The notes under the pieces are model-generated. The model had not been told where the DNA came from. It made no database searches and worked only from the letters and a program-made list of their open reading frames with translations. Of a DNA stretch of 64,000 nucleotides, positions 1 to 9,132 are shown one piece after another. Both the position numbers and the translations under genes were made by a program. Within the stretch, counting starts at the first letter, position 1. Each line of letters starts with the position of its first letter. The DNA is from Chitinophagales bacterium (lineage in GTDB: Bacteria > Bacteroidota > Bacteroidia > Chitinophagales > LD1), in contig JAHBTS010000004.1 in the NCBI GenBank assembly GCA_019638515.1, forward strand, positions 186,001 through 250,000, in the 5' to 3' direction.

Positions 1-214
1 CTTTTGGGATGGCACACGCCAATTCAGAATAGCAAAGCGAAAAGGTAATGTACATAATGGCAATAAAAAAAGTAGCAATACCCAGGCCGAGTGTGCCGCC
101 TTCGTGCAAGCCAAAATTCCACCCGAAATACATGCCGGATATTACATATCCCACACCCAAGCCCCAAAGCATTAAAGGCGTAAGCGTGCGTTGCAAATGC
201 GGTTGCGTAGTCAT
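1..214 (-). CDS. Ethanolamine permease-like APC transporter, N-terminal fragment
   Basis: Only the first 71 codons are present; the gene runs off the left edge. It begins at an ATG (complement of 212-214). The predicted product is an inner-membrane importer of the amino acid-polyamine-organocation (APC) superfamily. The visible part has a first hydrophobic helix carrying GYVISGMYFGWN, then GLHEGGTLG, then a second helix ending in YSELACAIPK. I associate this pattern with the ethanolamine permease branch of APC proteins. It follows the giant adhesin gene on the same strand after about 95 bases. No ethanolamine ammonia-lyase or other eut gene is visible, so the substrate is a family-level inference. 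A different APC substrate is the main alternative. Confidence 0.72.
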   Translation of the reverse strand, partial: MTTQPHLQRTLTPLMLWGLGVGYVISGMYFGWNFGLHEGGTLGLGIATFFIAIMYITFSLCYSELACAIPK

Positions 215-308
215 TTACCTATCTTCTGTTTTAAATAAAAACGGAAGAAAAGAAATTGTATCAAGAGCAATTACTTTTCTTGAGCAATTTGCAGATAAAC
301 CATCGCCA

Positions 309-3300
309 TTATTTCGCTACTTGAAATTTTTGAATGGTTACATTATCGCGGTAAGTAGTTTTTAGGAAATAAACTCCCGGCAGTAAACTGCGCACATCAA
401 AATCAACTTTGTTGTAGCCGCGCACCGCTTTAAACGTGGCATCGGCAAGTACGCGCTGCCCCATTTCGTTGCTTATTTCAAATGCAAAATCTGCAGCATC
501 GGGCATAATAATATCCAAGTAAATTTTACCCGATGCAGGGTTTGGATATAATTTGGTAACCACTGTTTGATTGTCTAAACTGCGGCAATTTCTGTTGTTG
601 GCAATATTCTTTTCGGCACCATTATTTACGTTAATGGCATCTACACACACATATTGAGTGGTAGAAGTTTTGGTTACATAAAAAGAAGAACTAAAAGTGT
701 GTGTAAGAATTTCGCCCGGAAACAAATAGCCACTCCAATCATCTAAAATAGTAGTGCCCTTATCTAAGGTTGCCAAGAATTGTGCACTCACAATAGGCTG
801 TGTACCCACATTGGCATAGCGCGCAATTACCACCGAAGAAAAATTACCGTTGGACAAAGGTGTTTTTTGAATGTTTACATTCAGCAATTCTATATCGGCA
901 TTGGTTGGTATAACCACTATTTTCTTTGCAACAGAATCGGCACATCCTAATTCGTTTAATGCCGTAAGGCGAATATTGAAAGTGTCGTTAGATAAGTAAG
1001 TTACCGAAGGATCTTTATCGGTAGCACTTTCGCCATTGCCAAAATCCCAAGCATAAGAAGTAGCATTTAAACTTTGGTTGTGTAGCGAAACAGCCAAAGG
1101 AGCTTCGCCAAAGAAAGGTGTGAAAAGAAAATCGGCTTTGGGTAGCGCAATTGTTTTAAATACTTTACTCACCGAATCTACACAACCCTTAGAAGTAGTT
1201 ACTTTCAGGCTTACCGGAATTTTTCCTGTGTCGAGCAGCGAAAAAGTAGGCGCCATAAACTTGGATGTAGCACTGCCAAATTTCCATTCATACTTTACAA
1301 CCGTATCTGCCGAAACAGTGCTTTGCTGCAAGGTAACGGTACTGCCCACACAGCCCGAAGAATCAATAAAATTGGCTACCGGAGCCGGATAAATAATAAC
1401 GGTTTTTCGAGCCGTATCTTTACAGCCAATGGCATTGGTTACTTCTAAAATTACATCAAAAGAATCCGGAGCAAAGAATGTTTTTGTAAACAAAGTAGAA
1501 TCGGTAATTACACCCGGAGTATTGGTAAGTTTCCAAATACGTTTTGTAATAGAAAGCGACCCGGTAGAATCTTTAAACACAGTTGGTTTGCCCACACATT
1601 GGTTATCGAAAACAAAACTTGGGTTAATAGACGGAAACACTTCAATATACGCAAGTGTAGAATCTACACAACCTTTGGCAGAGGTTACTTTCAGTTTCAC
1701 CGGATAAGTACCTACAGAATCAAATTTATGTGTAAAGTTTTTGGTAGCAGCAGTAGAGCCGTCCGGCAAAGTCCACCACCAGTTTTTTATGGTGTCGCCA
1801 ACAGGAATGGTGCTGGCATCGGCAATAAGTGTAGAGGCATTGGCGCATGTAATGTTGTAAGTAATAAGCGGAGTGGGGCGGGCGCCAATGGTTACAGGTT
1901 TTACTTTTCTGGCAAAGCAACCGGAGTCTGTAATGGCAGTGAGCGCAACATTAAAAGTTCCAACCAATGGGAAACGTTTTAAAGGATGTTGGGTATAAAC
2001 CGTATCGTTTTCGCCCATGTTCCAAATCCATTGTACCAACTGCTCGGGTGCGGTGGCAGCAGAGAGGTCGGTAAATTGGGTAGAGTCGCCAAAACAGCGG
2101 TTGTTGAAAGAAAAATCTACCACCGGAGCACGACCCCTTACTTGTATATTTATAGAATCGTTGGTGGTGCAACCATGCACATCGGTTACAGTAACATAAA
2201 CTGTGCCGGCACCCGCAAGCATTATAGTATCGCTGGTGCTGCCGTTGCTCCACAAATAGGTTTGGTAAGGATATAAGTAAGAAAGTGGAGCTAATGGCGT
2301 ATTGGTGCAAGCAAGCGTATCAGTATTTAATAGAGAGAAATGCTCTAAGCTGTCTGCAATGATGTGTATAGTATCGCTCATTAAAGCGCAGCCTATGGTA
2401 TCGCTCACTTTTACAAAGTAACTGCCGGATTGGTTTACGGTAATACTATTTACACCCGTATCTCCGGTAGACCATTCGTAAAAGTAAGGAGTACCAATAA
2501 TATTGTATTGAAGCGCTACCGAATTGCCGGCACACACAACCGTATCTTTAGAAGGCAAAATGCCGGAATAAGGAACCACTACATTTACTGTATCGGAAGA
2601 AGTAAAGCCAAACACATCGGTAGCGCGCACCCAGTATTTACCTGATTGGCGCACTTTTAATGAATACACATTTGAGTCGCCTGTACTCCAAAGCACATTT
2701 ACAAAATGCTGCTTAATACGCAAGGTAGTATCGCAGGTGCCGTATTCAAATTTTATATCTGGCCCAAGCGCCACAGGCGGAGCGTATTTATTGCGGAGGT
2801 AACCTTCTACTTGCTGCCTTTCGGTAGCAGAGAGGGCTTTGTTATACACAATAATTTCGGCTACGTTGCCATTAAGGAAGTAGGTTGTAAAAGAAGTATC
2901 TTGGTTGGCACCAATGGTAAGCCCGCCCATTGCATTTGTTCCCAAATCACCGGAGGCTTTAAGGTTGCCGTTTTCAAAGAGTTCGGAGTTGGTACCGTTG
3001 TAAACAATAGAGTTAAAGATATAGTTGAAAGGAGCCGATTTAGGATAAGCGAGCGCTTGTCCGGCAGAAGCACTTAAAGACCCTGCAGATTGCCTAAGGA
3101 CAACTCTGTTGGAAGCAGCAACGCCATCAAATAAAGTAGGAACAGTATTGGAGGCAGCGATATTCCAAAGCGCAAAAATGGTAAGCGGGCTATTTTGGTT
3201 AAGATTAAGCACGCGCATAAACTTAGTGCCGCTAAAGGTTACTACAGGATGGTTGTTGAGTGCTGCAACAGCAGCAGTTTTAGTGGGGCGTTTAGAAGAA

Positions 3301-6300
3301 ACGGGTTGAACGGCAGCAAAACCATTGCCGCTCACATCGCTCCAGGTTTGCACGGGCGAAGCCGCAATACCCGAATCTGCCTGCAACCATAGTTGCAAGC
3401 CTGTAACTGTGTTGGGTGAGGCAATAAAAAGCACATTGGTATTGCACAAAACAGTGTCTCCACATCGGTTGTAGGCGGTAACTCGCCACCAATATGTACC
3501 AAGATTGGGAGGTAAAGAAAGTAGTAGGTTGGTTTGGTATGTAGTAGAATCAAATAGCAGCGTAGAAAAATTATCGGTACTAGCTATCTGTATTTTATAG
3601 TAAGCGCCATTAACTGCCGGATTCCATCTAAACCAAATATTGCCCGAAGCAGAAGAGGCACTATCTATAGGAGCAAAAGATTGAAATGCTCCGGGAGCAG
3701 GTTGTGGTATTATGGAAGTAACCACTTTTGCTATACTATCTTCACATAACCTATCGGTAGTTACTTTTAAAGAAACGGTGTAATCGCCTACGGCATTAAA
3801 TGTTTTTATTGGGTTTTGAAAAGAAGAAGTAGTAGCATCTCCAAAATTCCAATCCCAACCCTGTATGTTTTGGTCGTTTTGCACAGTAGAGTTGTCTTGG
3901 AATAAAACAGGGCTTCCAACACATACGGTATCTATTCCGAAAGAAGCAGTTGGTAAGGCAAAAACTTTAATGGCAATGGTGGTATCTCCGGAACAAGTGT
4001 CGGAGCTTATTACTTGTAACCGCACATTGTAAGTGCCGGGTAGCGGATATTGGTACAAAGGGTTGAGCTGTGTAGAAGTATCTCCATTTCCAAAATCCCA
4101 AAATGCAGCTGTAATGGTAGAAGGTAATACCGGAATGGAGTTATTTGTAAACGTAGTGAACATTCCGGTACAAACACTATCGGCACCAAAGTTTGCAGTA
4201 GGTGCAGCTCCGCGTATGGTAACGGTTATACTATCACGGAAAATACAGCCCGCAGCACTTTGCACAGTTAAACTATAAATACCCGTATTCTGTACATAAA
4301 TATTGGTGGTTGTATCGCCATTATTCCAGAGGTAGTTGAGGTTAGGTTTAGCACCGGATTGCAGTGCAATTTTATTACCTGCACAGAGCGTGGTATCGTT
4401 TCCAAGCGAAGCGGTAAAAGATAAGCTATCAACAGAAAGAGCAAAGGTATTGGAAGCAACAGAGCAGTTAAAAGCATCGGTTACTGTAACGGCATAGGAA
4501 GCCTGCGTTTTTGCGAAAATAACATTGGCAGAATCGCCATTGCTCCAGTTAAAAGCAAAGCCGCTTTGCGGGAGGCCAACACTCAATCTGGCAGAATCGC
4601 CCAAGCAAATAGTTTTTGCAGGAGGCACAAAAGAGAGAGAATCAAAAACAGGTCTTCCGATAACGATGGTGTCGGAGCTTTGGTAACCAAATAAATCGGT
4701 AGCAGTAACGGAGTAAGTTCCTGTTTGTGTAATTGGAATAGAAGGCGTGGTGGCCCCTGTGTTCCAAAGGTAATTGGTAAACCAACTTTGTTGAGCAGAA
4801 AGGTTGTATGTACAAAAGGAGTTGGAGATAACGGTATCTGGCCCAAGCGCCACAGGCGGAGCGTATTTATTGCGGAGGTAACCTTCTACCTGTTGCCTTT
4901 CGGTAGCAGATAGGGCTTTGTTATACACAATAATTTCGGCTACGTTGCCATTAAGGAAGTAGGTTGTAAAAGAAGTATCTTGGTTGGCACCAATGGTAAG
5001 CCCGCCCATTGCATTTGTTCCCAAATCACCGGAGGCTTTAAGGTTGCCGTTTTCAAAGAGTTCGGAGTTGGTACCGTTGTAAACAATAGAGTTAAAGATA
5101 TAGTTGAAAGGAGCCGATTTAGGATAAGCGAGCGCTTGTCCGGCAGAAGCACTTAAAGACCCTGCAGATTGCCTAAGGACAACTCTGTTGGAAGCAGCAA
5201 CGCCATCAAATAAAGTAGGAACAGTATTGGAGGCAGCGATATTCCAAAGCGCAAAAATGGTAAGCGGGCTATTTTGGTTAAGATTAAGCACGCGCATAAA
5301 CTTAGTGCCGCTAAAGGTTACCACAGGATGGTTGTTGAGTGCTGCAACAGCAGCCGTTTTAGTGGGGCGTTTAGAAGAAACGGGTTGAACGGCAGCAAAA
5401 CCATTGCCGCTCACATCGCTCCAAGTTTGCACGGGCGAAGCCGCAATACCCGAATCTGCCTGCAACCATAGTTGTAGGTTAGAAATATTGCCAACCGCAA
5501 AAGAAGAAAATGTGCGATGCGCAGAAATAGCCGAATCGCTACAAAGGTTAAAGGCAATTACTCGCCAGTAATAAGGCGTGGCGGCATTGGGTAAAAATGC
5601 AGCAAGCGTATTAACAGCAGCGGCAGAATCGAGTACCAGCGATTGAAAAGTACTGTCGCTGCTTACTTGCAGGCGATAGTACTTTGCATTTGTAACCGCA
5701 TTCCAAGAAAAAGTTATGGTGCCGGAAGTGGAGTTGTAAAAGTTTACAGGAGTTATCAAAGAAGGTGCGCCCGCCAATGGCTTACCCGATAGTACCACCT
5801 CAACTGCTTGGGTAAAAGTATCGGTACATTGCAAGTTGGTGGTAACGGCATACTGCACCGTAAAATTGCCTATGGTATTGAAAGCAGTCTGTACGTTTTG
5901 TGTATTGAAAGTTCCAATACTTCCAATATTCCACCACCAAGTTTGAGTGGTTTGTCCGGAAGGAATAGTGTTTGCCGCTTGGAATGTTGCCGTTGCACCC
6001 AAGCAAAAGGTATCTTGCGTAAGTATGGCAGCAACAGGGTTTTCATACACTACTACCGATTTTGTAATAGAAGAAAAACATCCATTGGTGTAAGCTGTTA
6101 GTTGAACATTGGCAACCCCCGCTGTAGGAAAGGTGTACACGGGATTACTAAGTATAGAAGTACCTCCGCCTGCAAAATCCCAACGTACACTATCGGTGGT
6201 AGCCGGAGTGGTAATGGCCGCAAAGGAAGTAGCTACTCCTAAGCAAACACTATCGGCACTAAAATCTACTATTGGAGCGCTGCCCGAAATGGCTACGGCA

Positions 6301-7646
6301 ATAGTGTCTTTAGCCATACAGCCGGAAGGGCTGGTTGCTGTAAGCGAATAGTTACCGGAGGCTACAACGGTTAGCGTTGCCGTTGTATCGCCATTATTCC
6401 AGAGATAGTTGAGGTTGGGTTTAGCACCGGATTGCAGTGCAATTTTATTACCTGCGCAGAGCGTGGTATCGTTTCCAAGCGAAGCGGTAAAAGACAAGCT
6501 ATCAACAGAAAGAGCAAAGGTATTGGAAGCAACAGAGCAGTTAAAAGCATCGGTTATTGTAACGGCATAGGAAGCCTGCGTTTTTGCGAAAATAACATTG
6601 GCAGAATCGCCATTGCTCCAGTTAAAAGCAAAGCCGCTTTGCGGGAGGCCAACACTCAATCTGGCAGAGTCGCCCAAGCAAATAGTTTTTGCGGGCGGCA
6701 CAAAAGAGAGGGAATCAAAAACAGGTCTTCCGATAACGATGGTATCGGAGCTTTGGTAGCCAAATAAATCGGTAGTAGTAACGGAGTAAGTTCCTGTTTG
6801 TGTAATTGGAATAGAAGGCGTGGTGGCTCCTGTGTTCCAAAGGTAATTGGTAAACCAACTTTGTTGAGCAGAAAGGTTGTATGCACAAAAGGAGTTGGAG
6901 ATAACGGTATCTGGCCCAAGCGCCACAGGCGGAGCGTATTTATTGCGGAGGTAACCTTCTACTTGCTGCCTTTCGGTAGCAGAGAGGGCTTTGTTATACA
7001 CAATAATTTCGGCCACGTTACCTTTGAGATAGTAGGTTGTAAAAGAAGTATCTTGGTTGGCACCAATGGTAAAACCAACCAAAGTGTTCGTTCCCAAATC
7101 ACCGGAGGCTTTAAGGTTACCGTTTTCAAAGAGTTCGGAGTTGGTACCGTTGTAAACAATAGAGTTAAAGATATAGTTGAACGTGGCCGATTTAGGATAA
7201 GTGAGCGATTGTCCGGCAGTAGCAGTGAGCGTTCCGGCAGATTGCCTAAGAATAACTCTGTTGGAAGCAGCAACACCATCAAATAAAGTAGGAACAGTAT
7301 TGGAGGCAGTGATATTCCAAAGCGCAAAAATGGTAAGCGGGCTATTTTGGTTAAGATTAAGCACGCGCATAAACTTAGTGCCGCTAAAGGTTACTACAGG
7401 ATGGTTGTTGAGTACCGCAACGGCAGCAGTTTGAGTAGGACGTTTAGAAGAAACGGGTTGAACGGCAGCAAAACCATTGCCGCTAACATCGCTCCAAGTT
7501 TGCACGGGCGAAGCCGCAATACCCGAATCTGCTTTCAACCATAATTGTAGGTTAGAAATATTGGAGGGGTTAATAGGTTGGGTATAACCAACAAAGCATA
7601 AGCACACTCCCAAAATGGTAAGCAGTAGTTTTGTTTTTTCAAACAT
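309..7646 (-). CDS. Giant T9SS-secreted LamG/PKD repeat surface protein
   Basis: A 2445-residue secreted protein. Residues 1-22 form a signal peptide. Three concanavalin/LamG-like modules lie near residues 27-245, 720-937 and 1415-1631, each starting with LQLWL(K/Q)ADSG and ending with LRNKYAPPVALGPD. Between and after them are Ig-like units with LWNNGDT/LWSTGD motifs and PKD units with WDFGNGD. A CARDB-like stretch precedes the C-terminus. The last 80 or so residues (from about 2364, with YPNPASG) are a T9SS type A sorting domain. The inferred role is a cell-surface or released adhesin that may bind glycans; no catalytic motif is visible. The coding DNA contains long near-identical direct repeats (periods about 2079 and 2073 bases) that could mislead assembly. 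The ATG start fits the signal peptide. Confidence 0.9.
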   Translation of the reverse strand: MFEKTKLLLTILGVCLCFVGYTQPINPSNISNLQLWLKADSGIAASPVQTWSDVSGNGFAAVQPVSSKRPTQTAAVAVLNNHPVVTFSGTKFMRVLNLNQNSPLTIFALWNITASNTVPTLFDGVAASNRVILRQSAGTLTATAGQSLTYPKSATFNYIFNSIVYNGTNSELFENGNLKASGDLGTNTLVGFTIGANQDTSFTTYYLKGNVAEIIVYNKALSATERQQVEGYLRNKYAPPVALGPDTVISNSFCAYNLSAQQSWFTNYLWNTGATTPSIPITQTGTYSVTTTDLFGYQSSDTIVIGRPVFDSLSFVPPAKTICLGDSARLSVGLPQSGFAFNWSNGDSANVIFAKTQASYAVTITDAFNCSVASNTFALSVDSLSFTASLGNDTTLCAGNKIALQSGAKPNLNYLWNNGDTTATLTVVASGNYSLTATSPSGCMAKDTIAVAISGSAPIVDFSADSVCLGVATSFAAITTPATTDSVRWDFAGGGTSILSNPVYTFPTAGVANVQLTAYTNGCFSSITKSVVVYENPVAAILTQDTFCLGATATFQAANTIPSGQTTQTWWWNIGSIGTFNTQNVQTAFNTIGNFTVQYAVTTNLQCTDTFTQAVEVVLSGKPLAGAPSLITPVNFYNSTSGTITFSWNAVTNAKYYRLQVSSDSTFQSLVLDSAAAVNTLAAFLPNAATPYYWRVIAFNLCSDSAISAHRTFSSFAVGNISNLQLWLQADSGIAASPVQTWSDVSGNGFAAVQPVSSKRPTKTAAVAALNNHPVVTFSGTKFMRVLNLNQNSPLTIFALWNIAASNTVPTLFDGVAASNRVVLRQSAGSLSASAGQALAYPKSAPFNYIFNSIVYNGTNSELFENGNLKASGDLGTNAMGGLTIGANQDTSFTTYFLNGNVAEIIVYNKALSATERQQVEGYLRNKYAPPVALGPDTVISNSFCTYNLSAQQSWFTNYLWNTGATTPSIPITQTGTYSVTATDLFGYQSSDTIVIGRPVFDSLSFVPPAKTICLGDSARLSVGLPQSGFAFNWSNGDSANVIFAKTQASYAVTVTDAFNCSVASNTFALSVDSLSFTASLGNDTTLCAGNKIALQSGAKPNLNYLWNNGDTTTNIYVQNTGIYSLTVQSAAGCIFRDSITVTIRGAAPTANFGADSVCTGMFTTFTNNSIPVLPSTITAAFWDFGNGDTSTQLNPLYQYPLPGTYNVRLQVISSDTCSGDTTIAIKVFALPTASFGIDTVCVGSPVLFQDNSTVQNDQNIQGWDWNFGDATTSSFQNPIKTFNAVGDYTVSLKVTTDRLCEDSIAKVVTSIIPQPAPGAFQSFAPIDSASSASGNIWFRWNPAVNGAYYKIQIASTDNFSTLLFDSTTYQTNLLLSLPPNLGTYWWRVTAYNRCGDTVLCNTNVLFIASPNTVTGLQLWLQADSGIAASPVQTWSDVSGNGFAAVQPVSSKRPTKTAAVAALNNHPVVTFSGTKFMRVLNLNQNSPLTIFALWNIAASNTVPTLFDGVAASNRVVLRQSAGSLSASAGQALAYPKSAPFNYIFNSIVYNGTNSELFENGNLKASGDLGTNAMGGLTIGANQDTSFTTYFLNGNVAEIIVYNKALSATERQQVEGYLRNKYAPPVALGPDIKFEYGTCDTTLRIKQHFVNVLWSTGDSNVYSLKVRQSGKYWVRATDVFGFTSSDTVNVVVPYSGILPSKDTVVCAGNSVALQYNIIGTPYFYEWSTGDTGVNSITVNQSGSYFVKVSDTIGCALMSDTIHIIADSLEHFSLLNTDTLACTNTPLAPLSYLYPYQTYLWSNGSTSDTIMLAGAGTVYVTVTDVHGCTTNDSINIQVRGRAPVVDFSFNNRCFGDSTQFTDLSAATAPEQLVQWIWNMGENDTVYTQHPLKRFPLVGTFNVALTAITDSGCFARKVKPVTIGARPTPLITYNITCANASTLIADASTIPVGDTIKNWWWTLPDGSTAATKNFTHKFDSVGTYPVKLKVTSAKGCVDSTLAYIEVFPSINPSFVFDNQCVGKPTVFKDSTGSLSITKRIWKLTNTPGVITDSTLFTKTFFAPDSFDVILEVTNAIGCKDTARKTVIIYPAPVANFIDSSGCVGSTVTLQQSTVSADTVVKYEWKFGSATSKFMAPTFSLLDTGKIPVSLKVTTSKGCVDSVSKVFKTIALPKADFLFTPFFGEAPLAVSLHNQSLNATSYAWDFGNGESATDKDPSVTYLSNDTFNIRLTALNELGCADSVAKKIVVIPTNADIELLNVNIQKTPLSNGNFSSVVIARYANVGTQPIVSAQFLATLDKGTTILDDWSGYLFPGEILTHTFSSSFYVTKTSTTQYVCVDAINVNNGAEKNIANNRNCRSLDNQTVVTKLYPNPASGKIYLDIIMPDAADFAFEISNEMGQRVLADATFKAVRGYNKVDFDVRSLLPGVYFLKTTYRDNVTIQKFQVAK
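2757..3400 (-). repeat. Intragenic repeat copy C (LamG module only)
   Basis: C-terminal copy, limited to the LamG-like module. Against copy B I count about six base differences over roughly 640 bases. None changes the protein. Confidence 0.88.
4315..5485 (-). repeat. Intragenic repeat copy B (LamG module plus Ig-like units)
   Basis: Middle copy of the module. It shares the whole LamG plus Ig-like block with copy A (offset 2073). It shares only the LamG part with copy C (offset 2079), where the two DNA sequences are nearly identical and the encoded residues look the same. Confidence 0.88.
6388..7558 (-). repeat. Intragenic repeat copy A (LamG module plus Ig-like units)
   Basis: N-terminal copy of a module of about 1.17 kb in the giant surface protein gene. 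It matches copy B at an offset of 2073 bases across the LamG-like module and the following Ig-like units. It is the most diverged LamG copy: several bases differ near 7015-7035, 7070-7090 and 7195-7235, giving amino acid changes such as YLKGN for FLNGN. Confidence 0.85.
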
Positions 7647-7790
7647 TGTACAACGATTTGAAATAAAATTACAAAAATCTGCATAACCATATCCTTTGGC
7701 AGACCACTAAGTACAAAATAGAGTTCTAAGGGTTGTGTTGAATTGTGCTATAAAAAGGACTGTTGCCCAATAACAACCACAGCCGAAGTT

Positions 7791-8981
7791 TTAACCGATT
7801 TTTTCTGCTAAGTATAATTTTGTTAGCGCTCTAAACATTACAGATTGCCCCCAGCGCATATAGATAATTCTTGCTCTTATCTTTAAAAAACCAATGCCAG
7901 TGAGGGAACTATGGAAGTAGCCTTTGGAGGTCATCATGTTTTTAATAGTCCAATCTGCAGCTTGTTTGGCAAGTGCCAATGCTTCCGGAAAACTTTGCGA
8001 AAGCATAGTGTTGCAGTAGATAGCCTCAGCACATCCATGTATATCAATCTTTTCTACTTGCGATATCTTTGAAGTAAGCGGATATGCTTTTTGAAAATAA
8101 AAGGTGTTGAAAAAAGTACGCAGTTGTAAGATACAAGTTTCAACAGCCTTGTCTTTCACAACCTTGTTTATACAATCAAGGGAGCGCAGTTCATATCCCG
8201 AATGGTATAAATCGTAGCTGTGGGCTTTACTGCCATTTGCATAAGAGGTGGCATAGTAAGGTAAGTAGCCGGCTTTGGTTTGGTCTTTAGCTGCAAATAG
8301 GGCAATTTTATGAGCAAGCTGTATCAGTTTTTGGTTGGAGGTTAGTGTTCCTATGCGAACCAAGGTTGCCCCTGCCAATAAGTTGGCGTTGTGTACCTGA
8401 TAGTTATCAACCGGAGTATAACTGTAGCATAATGTTGCTTCATCTTCATAAGTAACTTTTAAGCCGGAAGTTATGAACTCCGTTATTTTTTCTAAGCAGG
8501 TAAGATGTTCGGGACTTTTAGATATAGAGTATAATTCTAAAATAGCAGAAGCAACCTCAGCCGTATTTACAATGTTGGGAGTTTGGTTGCTAAAAAAGAA
8601 TTCCTTGCTCGATTGCCAACCAAATGGTAAACCCCATCCTATACCTCCATACGTAGTAATTGCCATAGTTTGAAGTTGTTCATAGGTAGCAATTGCTTTA
8701 TTATACCATGTATCTTCTTGGGTTGCCCTATACATATAGCAATAACCCTCCAGCATATAGGCAAGCGTGCCGGAAAAAACAAGATTAGCTTTTACTCCCA
8801 AGGTTTTTCGCAAAACACGAGGCATAGTTAGGTTTAAAATATCGCAGCCCACTTTTAGAAATCTATTGGGTGCAATTGTTTTTAAGTAAAAAGCAGTAGC
8901 CTTAAAATCATGTGGATCAAATCCTTTATATTGTTTTTTTTCGATGAAGCTTGCTAATAAATTGATGGTTGATATATTCAT
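7791..8981 (-). CDS. Six-hairpin-glycosidase-like protein of a polysaccharide locus
   Basis: A 396-residue protein with no signal peptide or clear membrane segment. It is rich in paired helices separated by aromatic/glycine turns (GTLAYMLEGYCYMYRAT, YGGIGWGLPFGW, NTAEVASAILELY, HNANLLAGATLVRIG). This resembles the (alpha/alpha)6 toroid of six-hairpin glycosidases and related epimerase or lyase folds. I recall similar proteins beside glycosyltransferases in Bacteroidota exopolysaccharide loci. That matches its place directly downstream of the flippase and glycosyltransferase genes on the same strand. No catalytic residues can be assigned. It could modify or trim a glycan intermediate in the cytoplasm, but function is not established. 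Confidence 0.6.
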   Translation of the reverse strand: MNISTINLLASFIEKKQYKGFDPHDFKATAFYLKTIAPNRFLKVGCDILNLTMPRVLRKTLGVKANLVFSGTLAYMLEGYCYMYRATQEDTWYNKAIATYEQLQTMAITTYGGIGWGLPFGWQSSKEFFFSNQTPNIVNTAEVASAILELYSISKSPEHLTCLEKITEFITSGLKVTYEDEATLCYSYTPVDNYQVHNANLLAGATLVRIGTLTSNQKLIQLAHKIALFAAKDQTKAGYLPYYATSYANGSKAHSYDLYHSGYELRSLDCINKVVKDKAVETCILQLRTFFNTFYFQKAYPLTSKISQVEKIDIHGCAEAIYCNTMLSQSFPEALALAKQAADWTIKNMMTSKGYFHSSLTGIGFLKIRARIIYMRWGQSVMFRALTKLYLAEKIG

Positions 8982-9132
8982 GAAACTAATTTGTTTGAAT
9001 TATTGCAAGTGATACAATATATGGGTGTTAATGAACTTTGGTAAAGCATTCTGTTTAGTCAATTATGTGGTGAATAAAAAGTATAAAGTAACCATACAAT
9101 TGAAGTTTTGACGACTGTAGTGTTTAAACGAG

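Noticed and set aside
6798..7286. Plus-strand open frame of 162 codons opposite the giant surface protein
   Set aside because: It lies wholly inside the LamG repeat, recurs in shorter form in the other repeat copies, and lacks any family character; it is a shadow of the minus-strand gene.
2757..7558. Tandem repeats as a CRISPR array or satellite
   Set aside because: Units are about 2 kb apart, in frame and translated as LamG modules; no short direct repeats with spacers.
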